A stretch of 64,000 bases of DNA from Streptomyces sp. NBC_00353. GTDB lineage: Bacteria; Actinomycetota; Actinomycetes; Streptomycetales; Streptomycetaceae. The stretch covers positions 6,507,501-6,571,500 of the forward strand of contig NZ_CP107985.1 of assembly GCF_036108815.1 (NCBI RefSeq), written 5' to 3'. This document shows, one piece after another, positions 9,614 to 19,878 of this stretch (the stretch's first letter is position 1; the number at the start of each line of letters is the position of its first letter). Below the pieces are notes generated by a model. It saw only the letters and a program-made list of their open reading frames with translations. It ran no database searches and had not been told where the DNA came from. Position numbers and translations under genes: made by a program.

Positions 9614-9922
9614 TCAGGCCGGGCCGACGAGCTCGTAACCCGCCTCGTCGACCGCAGCGCGCACGGTGTCCTCGGTCAGCGGCGACTCGGAGACCACGGT
9701 CACCCGGCCGGTGGCGGCCACGGCCTTCACCGAGGTGACGCCCTCGATGCCGGAGATCTCCTCGGAGACGGCGCCTTCGCAGTGCCCGCAGGTCATGCCG
9801 GTCACCTGGTAGACGGTGGTGACCCCGCCCGTCGTGGCCGCGGTGTCCGCGCCGTCGTGGCAGGAGCCGTTCGGCGAGCAGCAGGAGCCGGTGGCCTGGG
9901 TGAGCTGGATCTCGGCGGTCAT
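9614..9922 (-). CDS. copZ: CopZ-like copper chaperone with N-terminal Cys cluster
   Basis: A 102-residue cytoplasmic heavy-metal-associated protein that should hand Cu(I) to CopA. The HMA domain (about 36-102) has the metal site GMTCGHC and the usual beta-alpha-beta-beta-alpha-beta pattern. The first 35 residues are an unusual addition with SCCSPNGSCHDG, three Cys and one His that could bind extra metal. The ATG at 9922 follows AGAGGAG with ideal spacing; an upstream in-frame start at 10000 would cross the operator-proximal leader. It is first in the copZ-copA operon. Confidence 0.9.
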   Translation of the reverse strand: MTAEIQLTQATGSCCSPNGSCHDGADTAATTGGVTTVYQVTGMTCGHCEGAVSEEISGIEGVTSVKAVAATGRVTVVSESPLTEDTVRAAVDEAGYELVGPA

Positions 9923-10004
9923 GGTGTTCTCCTCTTCGACGCGTACGTCTCGGTGTGACGCCAGGGGCTCCCGGGAATGCTGGTGCGCCCCAACACTCAT
10001 ACTT

Positions 10005-10023
10005 TATACCCCTAGGGGGTATG
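10005..10023 (-). promoter_or_regulatory. CsoR-type copper operator
   Basis: The sequence TATACCCCTAGGGGGTATG is a near-perfect inverted repeat (ATACCCC-TA-GGGGGTAT), the arrangement bound by the Cu(I)-sensing repressor CsoR in actinobacteria. It lies about 80 bp upstream of copZ and should release repression of copZ-copA when copper rises. csoR itself is not in the window. Confidence 0.85.
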
Positions 10024-10229
10024 AATGCGAGGACGGGTGCGCTTTCGGACGAGTGTTGTCGGCCATCCGGCGGAATCCGGCCGGCGGCATCGCCGACCGG
10101 ATTCGACGCGACGGGCGCGCCACAAGATCACCACCGGGGCGTAGATTCGGCGGCCTGACGGCCGGCCCGGTGGGCGGTCCGATGGATGGCCGGGCGATGG
10201 CCGGGTGGGCGGAACGAGAGGCGGGGCCG

Positions 10230-11276
10230 ATGCGGGCTGTGGTGTTCGAGGAGTTCGGGAAGATCGCCGGGGTACGGGACGTGCCGGATCCCGCCCCCTC
10301 CGACCAGGGCGTCGTGGTCCGCGTCGAGGCGACCGGGCTGTGCCGCAGCGACTGGCACGGCTGGATGGGTCACGACCCGGACATCACCCTGCCGCATGTG
10401 CCCGGTCATGAACTCGCCGGTGTGGTCGAGGCGGTCGGGAGCGCAGTCGTCAACTGGCGGCCGGGCGACCGCGTCACCGTTCCCTTCGTCTGTGCCTGCG
10501 GCCGCTGCGCCGCCTGTGCGGCCGGCGCCCAGCAGGTCTGCGAGCGGCAGACCCAGCCCGGTTTCACCCACTGGGGTTCGTTCGCCCAGTACGTGGCGCT
10601 GGAACAGGCCGACGTCAATCTGGTGGCCGTGCCCGAAGAGCTGTCGTTCGCGACGGCGGCGGGTCTCGGCTGCCGGTTCGCCACGGCGTTCCGGGCCGTC
10701 GTCGGTCAGGGGAGGGTGGGGCCGGGTGAGTGGGTCGCGGTGCATGGCTGCGGCGGGGTCGGGCTGTCGGCCGTCATGATCGCGGTGGCCTGTGGGGCAC
10801 GGGTGGTCGCCGTCGACGTCTCGGCTCGCGCGCTCGAACTGGCGCGGACGTTCGGAGCGGTGGAGTGCGTGGACGCGTCCGCCCATCCGGGCGGCGCGGG
10901 CGAAGCGGTGCGCGAACTGACGGGTGGCGGTGCCCATCTGTCGCTCGACGCGCTGGGCTCCCCGGTCACCTGCGCCGCCTCGGTCCTGAGCCTGCGGTGG
11001 CAGGGCCGCCATGTGCAGGTGGGTCTGCTGCCCACGGCGGCCGGTGACCCCGTCGTCCCCATGTCTCGGGTGACGGGCCTGGAGCTGGAGATCCTCGGCA
11101 GCCATGGAATGGCCGCGCACGACTACCCGCCGATGATGGACATGGTGCGGGCCGGCATCCTGCGCCCGGACCTGCTGGTGACCTCCACCATCGCGTTGGA
11201 CTCGGCCCCGTCGGCGCTCGCCGCGATGGGAACGGCCCCCGGAGCAGGAGTGACAATCATCGAACCGGCGAAGTAG
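10230..11276 (+). CDS. Zinc-dependent alcohol dehydrogenase
   Basis: A 348-residue medium-chain dehydrogenase of the zinc type. The catalytic zinc ligands are Cys in TGLCRSDWHGW and the His-Glu pair in VPGHELAG. The structural zinc site is the four-Cys lobe CACGRCAACAAGAQQVC. A Rossmann motif VHGCGGVGLSAVM and the acidic VAVDVSARALE indicate NAD(H). It should oxidise a primary or secondary alcohol; the substrate is not evident. The ATG at 10230 follows GAGAGG. It starts about 200 bp from the copper operator on the other strand and appears unrelated to copper handling. Confidence 0.88.
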   Translation: MRAVVFEEFGKIAGVRDVPDPAPSDQGVVVRVEATGLCRSDWHGWMGHDPDITLPHVPGHELAGVVEAVGSAVVNWRPGDRVTVPFVCACGRCAACAAGAQQVCERQTQPGFTHWGSFAQYVALEQADVNLVAVPEELSFATAAGLGCRFATAFRAVVGQGRVGPGEWVAVHGCGGVGLSAVMIAVACGARVVAVDVSARALELARTFGAVECVDASAHPGGAGEAVRELTGGGAHLSLDALGSPVTCAASVLSLRWQGRHVQVGLLPTAAGDPVVPMSRVTGLELEILGSHGMAAHDYPPMMDMVRAGILRPDLLVTSTIALDSAPSALAAMGTAPGAGVTIIEPAK

Positions 11277-11388
11277 CCGCGCTCGCCCGAGCCCGGCGAA
11301 GACCGAGGCCCCGTACGGCGTCGGCGGATTCCGGAGGCCGATCGCCGGACGGGGCCGGAACGGAAACGGGGCGGCAAGGGACGAGGTG

Positions 11389-11586
11389 TCAGTCCCTGCG
11401 GCCCCGGTTGCCCGGGCGCGACGCGACCCAGGCGCGGACGGTGTCCGCGTACCAGTAGGGCTTACCGCCCTCCACATGGTCCGGCGCGGGAAGCAGCCCG
11501 TGTTTGCGGTACGAGCGGACGGTGTCCGGCTGCACCCGGATGTGCGCTGCAATGTCCTTGTAGGACCAGAGCCTTCTGTCCGTCAT
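11389..11586 (-). CDS. Small MerR-like helix-turn-helix DNA-binding protein
   Basis: A 65-residue protein, almost entirely a winged helix-turn-helix of the MerR/excisionase (HTH_17) type: LWSYKDIAAHIRVQPDTVRSYRKHGLLPAPD, then the wing KPYWYADTVRAWVASRPG. It resembles the BldC/AlpA class of single-domain regulators in Streptomyces. A strong GGGAGG site precedes the ATG at 11586. No neighbour points to a target. Confidence 0.82.
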   Translation of the reverse strand: MTDRRLWSYKDIAAHIRVQPDTVRSYRKHGLLPAPDHVEGGKPYWYADTVRAWVASRPGNRGRRD

Positions 11587-11803
11587 AAGTGACACCTCCC
11601 TGCACCGCAGCGGCAGCCGGGGGGCCGTCGGGGGAGCCGCGGTGCGCACGCCGACGATCACTCGGCCTGTGTTCGGTGAACGACGCGAGTGAGCGGCGGA
11701 GAGGGGCTGTCGAGCGCCTGTGACGGAAGACCCGCGTAACGGAGACATGTGTGACGAGGGGGTGATCTCTGTGACAGAAGGCATGCATTGGGGCCGAATT
11801 CGG

Positions 11804-12187
11804 CTAAGCGTTCCAGAGTGCCGACCAGGTCCGCGATCCGACCAGGCCGCTCGGAACGAGCGGCGGGTGGTCCGCCTGGAAGCGTTGGACAGCCGCGAGG
11901 GTCGGCGGTCCGAAGGTGCCGTTGACCTCACTCCACGGCAGATAGCGGCGGTTGGCCAGCAGGCACTGCACCTCCGAGACCCGGTCGCCCTGATCGCCGT
12001 AGAGGGTCGGCTCGTTGCCGAAGTAGAACGCGCAGACCGCGCCGGCGCCGGGCGGTGCGAGCGGCGGTGCCGGTTCGTGGTCGGTGGCCGAGGCGGCCGG
12101 GGCTGCGACGAGGGCGGCGGCCAGGGCGAGTGCGGCCAGGGCCGAGGCCCCGACAGTCCTGGGGGTGCGGAACGCTTTTCGGATCAC
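11804..12187 (-). CDS. Secreted peptidoglycan-binding-domain protein
   Basis: A 127-residue exported protein. The signal peptide (basic MIRKAFRTPR, hydrophobic core to about residue 33, cleavage near PAASAT) is followed by a single PG_binding_1 domain with the hallmark GDRVSEVQCLLANRRYL...NGTFGPPTLAAVQRFQ. No catalytic domain is fused. It probably attaches to or modulates the cell wall. The GTG at 12187 is preceded by AAGGAG with good spacing; a longer frame from 12271 lacks a signal sequence at its N-terminus. Confidence 0.82.
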   Translation of the reverse strand: MIRKAFRTPRTVGASALAALALAAALVAAPAASATDHEPAPPLAPPGAGAVCAFYFGNEPTLYGDQGDRVSEVQCLLANRRYLPWSEVNGTFGPPTLAAVQRFQADHPPLVPSGLVGSRTWSALWNA

Positions 12188-12272
12188 GGTGGGTTGCTCC
12201 TTGTCCGGTCGAGGGGTGCGGTGGGGCCGCACCCTCTTCTCGCCGAGAACAACACCGCAATCCGCCCCCACG

Positions 12273-13223
12273 TCACTTCCCCGGGCGGTTCGGCGTGTCG
12301 GGGGCCCGCACCGGGGTGCCGCACGAGCGGAGGAAGTCCCGGGTGCGGCGGGCGATCGGCAGGGGCCTTTCGGGCGGGCACGGATACATGTCCTGCTCGA
12401 CGATCGCGAACAGATCGACGTCCAGCCGGCGGGCGGCGTCGAGCACGGGCCCCAGGGCGGGCACGCCGTTCGGCGGTTCGCACATCACCCCACGCGCCAC
12501 GGCGGGCCCGAACGGCACCTCGTCCGCCACGACTTGGGCCAGGATCTCCGGGTCGACCTGCTTGAGATGCAGATAGCCGATCCGCTCGCCGAAGGTCTCG
12601 ATCAGCTTGACGCTGTCCCCGCCGCAGTAGGCGTAGTGACCGGTGTCGAGACAGAGTGAGACCAGGTCGGGGTCGGTGGCGTCGAGGAACCGGCTGACGT
12701 TCTCCTCGCTGTCGACATGGGTGTCCGCATGAGGGTGGACGACGATGCGCAGCCCGTACCGGTCCCGCACCTCGCGGCCCAGCCGCTCCGTCTGGGTGGT
12801 GAGGTCGCGCCACTGCTCCGCGGTGAGCGTGCGGTCCTCCAGAACCTCACCGGTCTTGTCGTCGCGCCAGAACGCCGGGATGACCACCAGATGCTCGGCG
12901 CCCATCGCCCGGGTGAGCGCCGCGATGTCGGCAACATGCGCCCAGGTCCGGTCCCAGACGTCCGGTCCATGGTGCAATCCGGTGAACACGGTGCCCGCCG
13001 AGACGGTGAGACCGCGGCGTCGGGTCTCGTCCGCCAGGCGGGCCGGGTCGGTCGGGAGATAGCCGTAGGGGCCCAGCTCGATCCACTCGTAACCGGCCTC
13101 GGAGACCTCGTCGAGGAAGCGGTGCCACGGCACCTGCTGCGGATCGTCGGGGAACCAGACCCCCCAGGAGTCGGGTGCCGAGCCGATACGGATGCGGGCC
13201 GGGGCAGATGCTGAAGAGGTCAT
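12273..13223 (-). CDS. IolE-like inosose dehydratase (TIM-barrel family)
   Basis: A 316-residue protein of the xylose-isomerase-like TIM-barrel family, resembling 2-keto-myo-inositol (inosose) dehydratase. Matching segments include IGSAPDSWGVWFPDD, IVVHPHADTHVDSEENVSRFL, LCLDTGHYAYCGGD (metal ligands) and AIVEQDMYP. It is divergent from iolC with 134 bp between starts, so control by the same operator at 13274-13283 is likely. IolE acts between IolG and IolD in inositol breakdown, the step otherwise missing beside iolC, iolB and iolD. The ATG at 13223 is chosen; a GTG at 13232 is possible. The enzyme assignment rests on family and context. Confidence 0.78.
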   Translation of the reverse strand: MTSSASAPARIRIGSAPDSWGVWFPDDPQQVPWHRFLDEVSEAGYEWIELGPYGYLPTDPARLADETRRRGLTVSAGTVFTGLHHGPDVWDRTWAHVADIAALTRAMGAEHLVVIPAFWRDDKTGEVLEDRTLTAEQWRDLTTQTERLGREVRDRYGLRIVVHPHADTHVDSEENVSRFLDATDPDLVSLCLDTGHYAYCGGDSVKLIETFGERIGYLHLKQVDPEILAQVVADEVPFGPAVARGVMCEPPNGVPALGPVLDAARRLDVDLFAIVEQDMYPCPPERPLPIARRTRDFLRSCGTPVRAPDTPNRPGK

Positions 13224-13273
13224 ATCGCCCACACTCCCGGCCTCGGAAGACGGGTGTCAAGGCTTCGTCCTTA

Positions 13274-13318
13274 TGTCCGGACAAAATGTTGACAGGGTTC
13301 CGGAGAGAGGGCTAGACC
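13274..13318 (+). promoter_or_regulatory. iolC operon promoter with overlapping palindromic operator
   Basis: TTGACA (13289-13294) and TAGACC (13313-13318) are separated by 18 bp and look like a vegetative-sigma promoter about 40 bp before the iolC start. A perfect 10-bp palindrome TGTCCGGACA lies just upstream at 13274-13283, suited to a dimeric repressor such as a GntR/LacI-type inositol regulator. It is also well placed to affect the divergent IolE-like gene. Confidence 0.6.
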
Positions 13319-13357
13319 TGGGGGCAGCCGCTCCGGTCGCCGGTCGAAGGGATGCGT

Positions 13358-14410
13358 ATGCCTGAGATGTACGACGTGATCACCATGGGGCGGATCGGGG
13401 TGGATCTCTACCCGCTCCAGACCGGTCTGCCGCTGGCTCAGGTCGACACATTCGGAAAGTTTCTCGGCGGCTCACCGGCCAATGTGGCCGTCGCGGCGGC
13501 CCGGCTCGGCAGACGGACGGCGGTGGTGACGCGCACCGGCCGGGACGCGTTCGGGGACTATCTCCACCAGCAGCTGCGGGAGTTCGGGGTCGATGACCGG
13601 TGGGTGACCTCCGTCGACGCGTATCCGACCCCGGTGACCTTCTGCGAGATCTTCCCGCCGGACGACTTCCCGCTCTACTTCTACCGGCAGCCCAAGGCGC
13701 CCGACCTGGAGATCCACGAAGCGGAACTCGACCTCGACGCGATCCGCGCGGCCCGGGTCTTCTGGATGACGGGCACCGGCCTGTGCGCGGAACCGAGCCG
13801 CACGGCCACACTGGTGGCGCTGCGCGCCCGGAGCGAGGTCCGGGAACGGTCCCGCGGCGGGCAGGGGCACGGCCCCGGACCGCTCACGGTCTTCGACCTG
13901 GACTGGCGCCCGATGTTCTGGACCGACGACCCCGGCCACCCCGGCGCGGACCACCCTGTCCACCCCACCGCCTCCGCCCGCTACCGCGAGGCCCTTGCGC
14001 ACGCCACCGTTGCCGTCGGCAATCTCGACGAGTGCGAGATCGCCACCGGGGAGCGCGAGCCGTACGCGGCCGCCCGCGCCCTGCTCGCCGCCGGGGTCGA
14101 GCTCGCCGTCGTCAAGCAGGGCCCCAAGGGCGTCCTCGCCGTCCACCGCGACGGCACCGTCGCCGACGTCCCGCCGCTGCCCGTCGAGGTCGTCAACGGT
14201 CTCGGCGCCGGAGACGCGTTCGGCGGTGCGCTCTGTCACGGGCTGCTCGCCGGCTGGGAGACCGAGCGCGTCATGCGGTACGCCAACGCCGCCGGTGCCA
14301 TCGTCGCGTCCCGGCTCGCCTGTTCGCCGGCCATGCCGTTCCCGTACGAGGTGGAAGAGGCGCTCGTGCGGGGCGCCGTCACCGCCGGTGAACCCGGAGC
14401 GGGCTCATGA
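13358..14410 (+). CDS. iolC: 5-dehydro-2-deoxygluconokinase
   Basis: A 350-residue PfkB-family sugar kinase. It has the N-terminal block ITMGRIGVDLYPLQ, the GGSPANVAVAAARLG motif and the C-terminal anion hole/catalytic base NGLGAGDAFGGAL (Asp around 287). The N-terminal match to IolC is specific. It phosphorylates 5-dehydro-2-deoxygluconate (DKG) in inositol catabolism. The ATG at 13358 has GAAGGG at good spacing; an in-frame ATG 6 bp upstream is too close to it. It overlaps the aldolase gene by ATGA, so the two are coupled. It carries a small insertion (RGGQGHGPGP) in the middle of the fold. Confidence 0.93.
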   Translation: MPEMYDVITMGRIGVDLYPLQTGLPLAQVDTFGKFLGGSPANVAVAAARLGRRTAVVTRTGRDAFGDYLHQQLREFGVDDRWVTSVDAYPTPVTFCEIFPPDDFPLYFYRQPKAPDLEIHEAELDLDAIRAARVFWMTGTGLCAEPSRTATLVALRARSEVRERSRGGQGHGPGPLTVFDLDWRPMFWTDDPGHPGADHPVHPTASARYREALAHATVAVGNLDECEIATGEREPYAAARALLAAGVELAVVKQGPKGVLAVHRDGTVADVPPLPVEVVNGLGAGDAFGGALCHGLLAGWETERVMRYANAAGAIVASRLACSPAMPFPYEVEEALVRGAVTAGEPGAGS

Positions 14411-15294
14411 CGCCCGCGGCCTCCTCCGTCTCCGACCTCGTCCGGCTGCGCGTGCGCCACCCGGAGGCCGTCACCGAGGCCGCGGCCCGGCGCCGAAGGC
14501 GCCCCCTCGTCGGCGACAGCGGCCGCCTGATGATCATCGCGGCGGACCACCCGGCCCGCGGCTCCTTCGCCGTCGGGGAGCGCGAACTGGCCATGGCCAA
14601 CCGGTTCGAGCTCCTGGAGCGGCTCTGTCTCGCCCTCTCCCGCCCCGGCGTCGACGGCGTCCTCGCCACCGCCGACATCCTCGACGACCTGCTGCTTCTC
14701 GGCGCGTTGGAGAACAGGGTCGTCGTCGGCTCGATGAACCGCGGCGGACTCGCGGGCGCCTCCTTCGAACTCGACGACCGCTTCACCGGCCACCGCCCCG
14801 ACGACCTCGCCCGGCTCGGCTTCGACGCGGGCAAGCTGCTGCTCCGTATCGACTACGACGACCCCGGTTCCCTCGACACGATGCATGCCACCGCCCGCGC
14901 GATCGACGCCATGGCCGCGCACCGGCTGCCGGTCTTCGTCGAGCCGTTCCTCTGCCGCCGTGTCGACGGCAAGGTCCGCAACCATCTCGGTGCGGCGGCG
15001 GTGACCACGTCGATCGCCATCGCCTCGGGACTGGCCGGCACCTCCGCGTACACCTGGCTCAAGGTCCCCGTCACCGAGAACCCCGACGACATGGCGCGCG
15101 TGATGGAGACATCGACGCTGCCTGCCGTGCTGCTGGGCGGCGAGGTGGGCGGTGACCAGGAGGGTGCGTACGAGAAATGGCGCAGGGCACTCCGACTCCC
15201 CACCGTCCAAGGGCTGGTGGTCGGGCGGTCGTTGCTCTATCCGGTCGACGGCGATGTGGCCGGAGCTGTCGACACAGCCGTGGCGCTGCTGTAG
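14407..15294 (+). CDS. Cgl0159-type (beta/alpha)8 aldolase, likely DKGP aldolase
   Basis: A 295-residue TIM-barrel protein of the Cgl0159/DeoC-LacD type found in actinobacterial iol clusters. It retains MIIAADHPARGSFAVG near the N-terminus, VEPFLCRR and YTWLKVPVTENP, whose Lys fits the Schiff-base position of class I aldolases. In this position it most likely splits 5-dehydro-2-deoxy-6-phosphogluconate into dihydroxyacetone phosphate and malonic semialdehyde, the job of IolJ elsewhere. It is coupled to iolC by a 4-bp overlap and lies 31 bp before iolB. Confidence 0.82.
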   Translation: MTPAASSVSDLVRLRVRHPEAVTEAAARRRRRPLVGDSGRLMIIAADHPARGSFAVGERELAMANRFELLERLCLALSRPGVDGVLATADILDDLLLLGALENRVVVGSMNRGGLAGASFELDDRFTGHRPDDLARLGFDAGKLLLRIDYDDPGSLDTMHATARAIDAMAAHRLPVFVEPFLCRRVDGKVRNHLGAAAVTTSIAIASGLAGTSAYTWLKVPVTENPDDMARVMETSTLPAVLLGGEVGGDQEGAYEKWRRALRLPTVQGLVVGRSLLYPVDGDVAGAVDTAVALL

Positions 15295-15325
15295 CGAGAG
15301 GGCAGGGACGGGTATGGGAGAGGGC

Positions 15326-16270
15326 ATGACTACGGACAACGACGAACGCGTACGCGACCGGCCGTCGTACGAGCGGCATCTGCCCGCCGGCAGCGCGGCC
15401 GACGGACCGTATGCCCTGGACATCGACCCGAAGCGGGCCGGCTGGGACCGGTCGAGCCTGCGCGTGGTGGAGCTGCGGCCAGGCGGTGTTCACACGCTGG
15501 CCACCGGGGAGAGTGAATGGATCATCCTGCCGTTGACCGGTGGCTGTACGGTGCACACCTCAGGTGAGATCTTTGAACTGCTGGGCCGGGAAAGCGTGTT
15601 CAGCGGGGTCTCCGACTTCGTGTACGTACCGCGTGACGCCCATGCCCAGATCTCCTCCGGCGCCGGAGGCCGCTTCGCCCTGGCAGGAGCGAAGTGCGAG
15701 CGACGACTCCCCGCTCGCTACGGCCCCGCGCCGGAGGTACCCGTCGAGCTGCGCGGCGCCGGGAACTGCTCGCGCCAGGTCAACAACTTCGCCGCTGCCG
15801 ACACATTCGACTGCGACCGGCTGATCGCCGTCGAGGTCCTCACCCCCGGCGGCAACTGGTCCTCGTACCCGCCGCACAAGCACGACGAGTACCGCCCCGG
15901 CGCCGAGTCCGTCCTCGAAGAGATCTACTACTTCGAGATCGAGGAGAACCGGGGCAGGCCCGGCCTCGGCTACCACCGCGTGTCCCCGTCCCGGCCCGGC
16001 GGTACGGACGTCCTCGCCGAAGTCCGCAGCGGCGACGCCGTGCTGATCCCCGACGGCTGGCACGGCCCGTCCATCGCCGCTCCCGGCCACACCCTGTACT
16101 ACCTCAATGTGATGGCAGGTCCGGGCGAGCAGCGGGAGTGGCTGATCAGCGACCACCCCGACCACGGCTGGATCCGCGACACCTGGCCCGCCCAGCCGGT
16201 CGACCCCCGGCTGCCGCTCCACGGACTCTCCGGAACGTCCGGACTCTCCGGTCAGGAGGCACCTCGATGA
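15326..16270 (+). CDS. iolB: 5-deoxy-glucuronate isomerase
   Basis: A 314-residue bicupin of the IolB/KduI family, converting 5-deoxy-glucuronate to 5-dehydro-2-deoxygluconate. The C-terminal cupin shows the metal site YPPHKHDEYRP with Glu in EEIYYFEIEE and His in IPDGWHGPSIAAPGH. The ATG at 15326 follows GAGAGG; another in-frame ATG lies at 15314. Its stop overlaps the iolD start (ATGA). The last residues (HGLSGTSGLSGQEAPR) are a short low-complexity tail. Confidence 0.93.
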   Translation: MTTDNDERVRDRPSYERHLPAGSAADGPYALDIDPKRAGWDRSSLRVVELRPGGVHTLATGESEWIILPLTGGCTVHTSGEIFELLGRESVFSGVSDFVYVPRDAHAQISSGAGGRFALAGAKCERRLPARYGPAPEVPVELRGAGNCSRQVNNFAAADTFDCDRLIAVEVLTPGGNWSSYPPHKHDEYRPGAESVLEEIYYFEIEENRGRPGLGYHRVSPSRPGGTDVLAEVRSGDAVLIPDGWHGPSIAAPGHTLYYLNVMAGPGEQREWLISDHPDHGWIRDTWPAQPVDPRLPLHGLSGTSGLSGQEAPR

Positions 16271-18177
16271 GCACCCGCAGGCTCACCACCGCCCAGGCCC
16301 TGGTGTCCTTCCTCGCCCGCCAGTACACCGAGCGCGACGGCCGGCGACAGCGTCTGATCAGCGCCACCTGGGGCATCTTCGGCCACGGCAACGTCGCCGG
16401 AATCGGCCAGGCGCTCCTGGAGACGGGGGCCGCCGCGCCCGGGTCCGTATCCGCCCGGCCCGCCATGCCCTACCTCCAGGGCCGCAACGAGCAGTCCATG
16501 GTGCACGCCGCCGTCGGCTACGCCCGCCAGTCCGGCCGCCTCTCCGCGCACGCCGTCACCACCTCCATCGGCCCCGGCGCCACCAACCTCGTCACCGGCG
16601 CCGCCCTCGCCACCATCAACCACCTCCCCGTCCTCCTCCTCCCCGGCGACATCTTCGCGACCCGCCCCGCCGACCCCGTGCTCCAGCAGCTCGAAGTCCC
16701 GTCCGCGGGCGACCTCTCCGTCAACGACTGCCTGCGCCCCGTCTCCCGCTACTTCGACCGGATCACCCGCCCCGAAGCGCTCGTTCCGGCCGCCCTCCAG
16801 GCCATGCGGACCCTCGCCGACCCGGCGGAGACCGGCGCCGTCACACTCGCGCTGCCGCAGGACGTGCAGGCGGAGGCGTACGACTGGCCGGAGGAGTTCT
16901 TCGCCGAGCGCATCTGGCACGTACGCCGCGCCGCACCCGACGCCCACGAACTGGAACGGGCGGTACGGGCCGTGCGCACCGCCCGCCGGCCGCTGATCGT
17001 CGCAGGCGGCGGGGTCCATCACAGCGCGGCCGAGGAGACCCTCGCCGCACTGGCCGCCGCCACCCGGATCCCCGTCGCCTCCACCCAGTCCGGCAAGGGT
17101 TCGCTGCGCCACGACCACCCCGCCGACGTCGGCGGCATCGGCCACACCGGCACCGCGACCGCCGACGAACTGGCCCGTACCGCCGACCTGATCATCGGCA
17201 TCGGCACCCGCTACTCCGACTTCACCACCGCCTCCGCCACCCTCTTCTCGAACCCGGCGGTCCGCTTCCTCAACCTCAACATCACCGGCTTCGACGCCCA
17301 CAAGCTCGCCGCGCTGCCGCTCGTCGCCGATGCCCGCACCGCCCTCGAAGCGCTGACCGAGGCCCTGAACCAGCGCAACTACCGCGTCGACCCGGCCTAC
17401 GAGACCGAGTACACCGACGCCAAGGAACGCTGGGAGCAGCGCGTCGACACGGCGTTCGCCGCGGACGACCCGGCTGCGCGGCCCACCCAGGCCCAGGTCC
17501 TCGGTCTGCTCGACACCCTGGTCGACGACGACGACATCCTGATCAACGCGGCGGGGTCGCTCCCCGGCGACCTGCACCAGCTGTGGCGGACCCGCTCCCG
17601 CAGCCAGTACCACGTGGAGTACGGCTACTCCTGCATGGGATACGAGATCCCGGCCGCGATCGGCGTACAGCTGGCCGCCCCCGGCCGGCCCGTCTGGGCG
17701 CTCGTCGGCGACGGCACCTACCTCATGAACCCCACCGAGATCGTCACTGCCGTGCAGGAGAACCTGCCGGTCAAGGTCGTCGTCCTGCAGAACCACGGCT
17801 ACGCCTCGATCGGCGGACTCTCCGAGTCGGTCGGCGCCGAACGCTTCGGTACCGCGTACCGGCAGCGCGCCGCCGACGGCAGCTTCACCGGCCCCCCGCT
17901 GCCCGTCGATCTCGCGGCCAACGCGGGCTCTCTCGGCATGCGGGTGCTGCGCGCCAAGACCGTGCGTGACCTGCGTGAAGCCCTCACCGCCGCGCGGACC
18001 TCGGACCGCCCCACTTGTGTCTACGTCGAGACCGAAACGGCAGACACAGTGTCGGGCCCCCCTCCGGCGCAGGCGTGGTGGGATGTTCCTGTAGCCGAAA
18101 CGGCCACCCGCCCGTCGGCGGTCAAAGCCCGGGAAGACTACGACCGGCAAGTCGCAGCCCGACGCCGCCACCTCTGA
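16267..18177 (+). CDS. iolD: 3D-(3,5/4)-trihydroxycyclohexane-1,2-dione hydrolase
   Basis: A 636-residue thiamine-diphosphate enzyme of the acetolactate synthase superfamily that opens the cyclitol ring in inositol catabolism. Visible features are the N-terminal catalytic-Glu region (GRNEQSMVHAAVGYARQ), a central Rossmann domain and the ThDP motif GDGTYLMNPTEI...VVLQNHG near 480-510. The ATG start overlaps the iolB stop. mmsA follows after 19 bp, keeping the pathway in one transcript. Confidence 0.94.
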   Translation: MSTRRLTTAQALVSFLARQYTERDGRRQRLISATWGIFGHGNVAGIGQALLETGAAAPGSVSARPAMPYLQGRNEQSMVHAAVGYARQSGRLSAHAVTTSIGPGATNLVTGAALATINHLPVLLLPGDIFATRPADPVLQQLEVPSAGDLSVNDCLRPVSRYFDRITRPEALVPAALQAMRTLADPAETGAVTLALPQDVQAEAYDWPEEFFAERIWHVRRAAPDAHELERAVRAVRTARRPLIVAGGGVHHSAAEETLAALAAATRIPVASTQSGKGSLRHDHPADVGGIGHTGTATADELARTADLIIGIGTRYSDFTTASATLFSNPAVRFLNLNITGFDAHKLAALPLVADARTALEALTEALNQRNYRVDPAYETEYTDAKERWEQRVDTAFAADDPAARPTQAQVLGLLDTLVDDDDILINAAGSLPGDLHQLWRTRSRSQYHVEYGYSCMGYEIPAAIGVQLAAPGRPVWALVGDGTYLMNPTEIVTAVQENLPVKVVVLQNHGYASIGGLSESVGAERFGTAYRQRAADGSFTGPPLPVDLAANAGSLGMRVLRAKTVRDLREALTAARTSDRPTCVYVETETADTVSGPPPAQAWWDVPVAETATRPSAVKAREDYDRQVAARRRHL

Positions 18178-18196
18178 AGGCCTGAAGGAGTACGTA

Positions 18197-19696
<1,500 letters not shown>

Positions 19697-19713
19697 TCCC
19701 CACCCCACCCGCA

Positions 19714-19749
19714 CCGGGCCCCCGGCCGCACCAGCGGCCGGGGGCCCGG
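19714..19749 (+). terminator. Terminator of the iol-mmsA operon
   Basis: A perfect 16-bp stem CCGGGCCCCCGGCCGC / GCGGCCGGGGGCCCGG (19714-19729 and 19734-19749) with the loop ACCA, directly after mmsA. Confidence 0.9.
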
Positions 19750-19878
19750 CGGTTCTTCGACGGGGCCCGCCCGGCGGGGCGCGGCGTTCCGGAACGGTCC
19801 GCGGCGCCGGCCGGTACCGTGCGGGACCTGCCGAAACCCGGTGGCAGGACGCGGTGCGCCTCGCCCATCCCGGACCCC

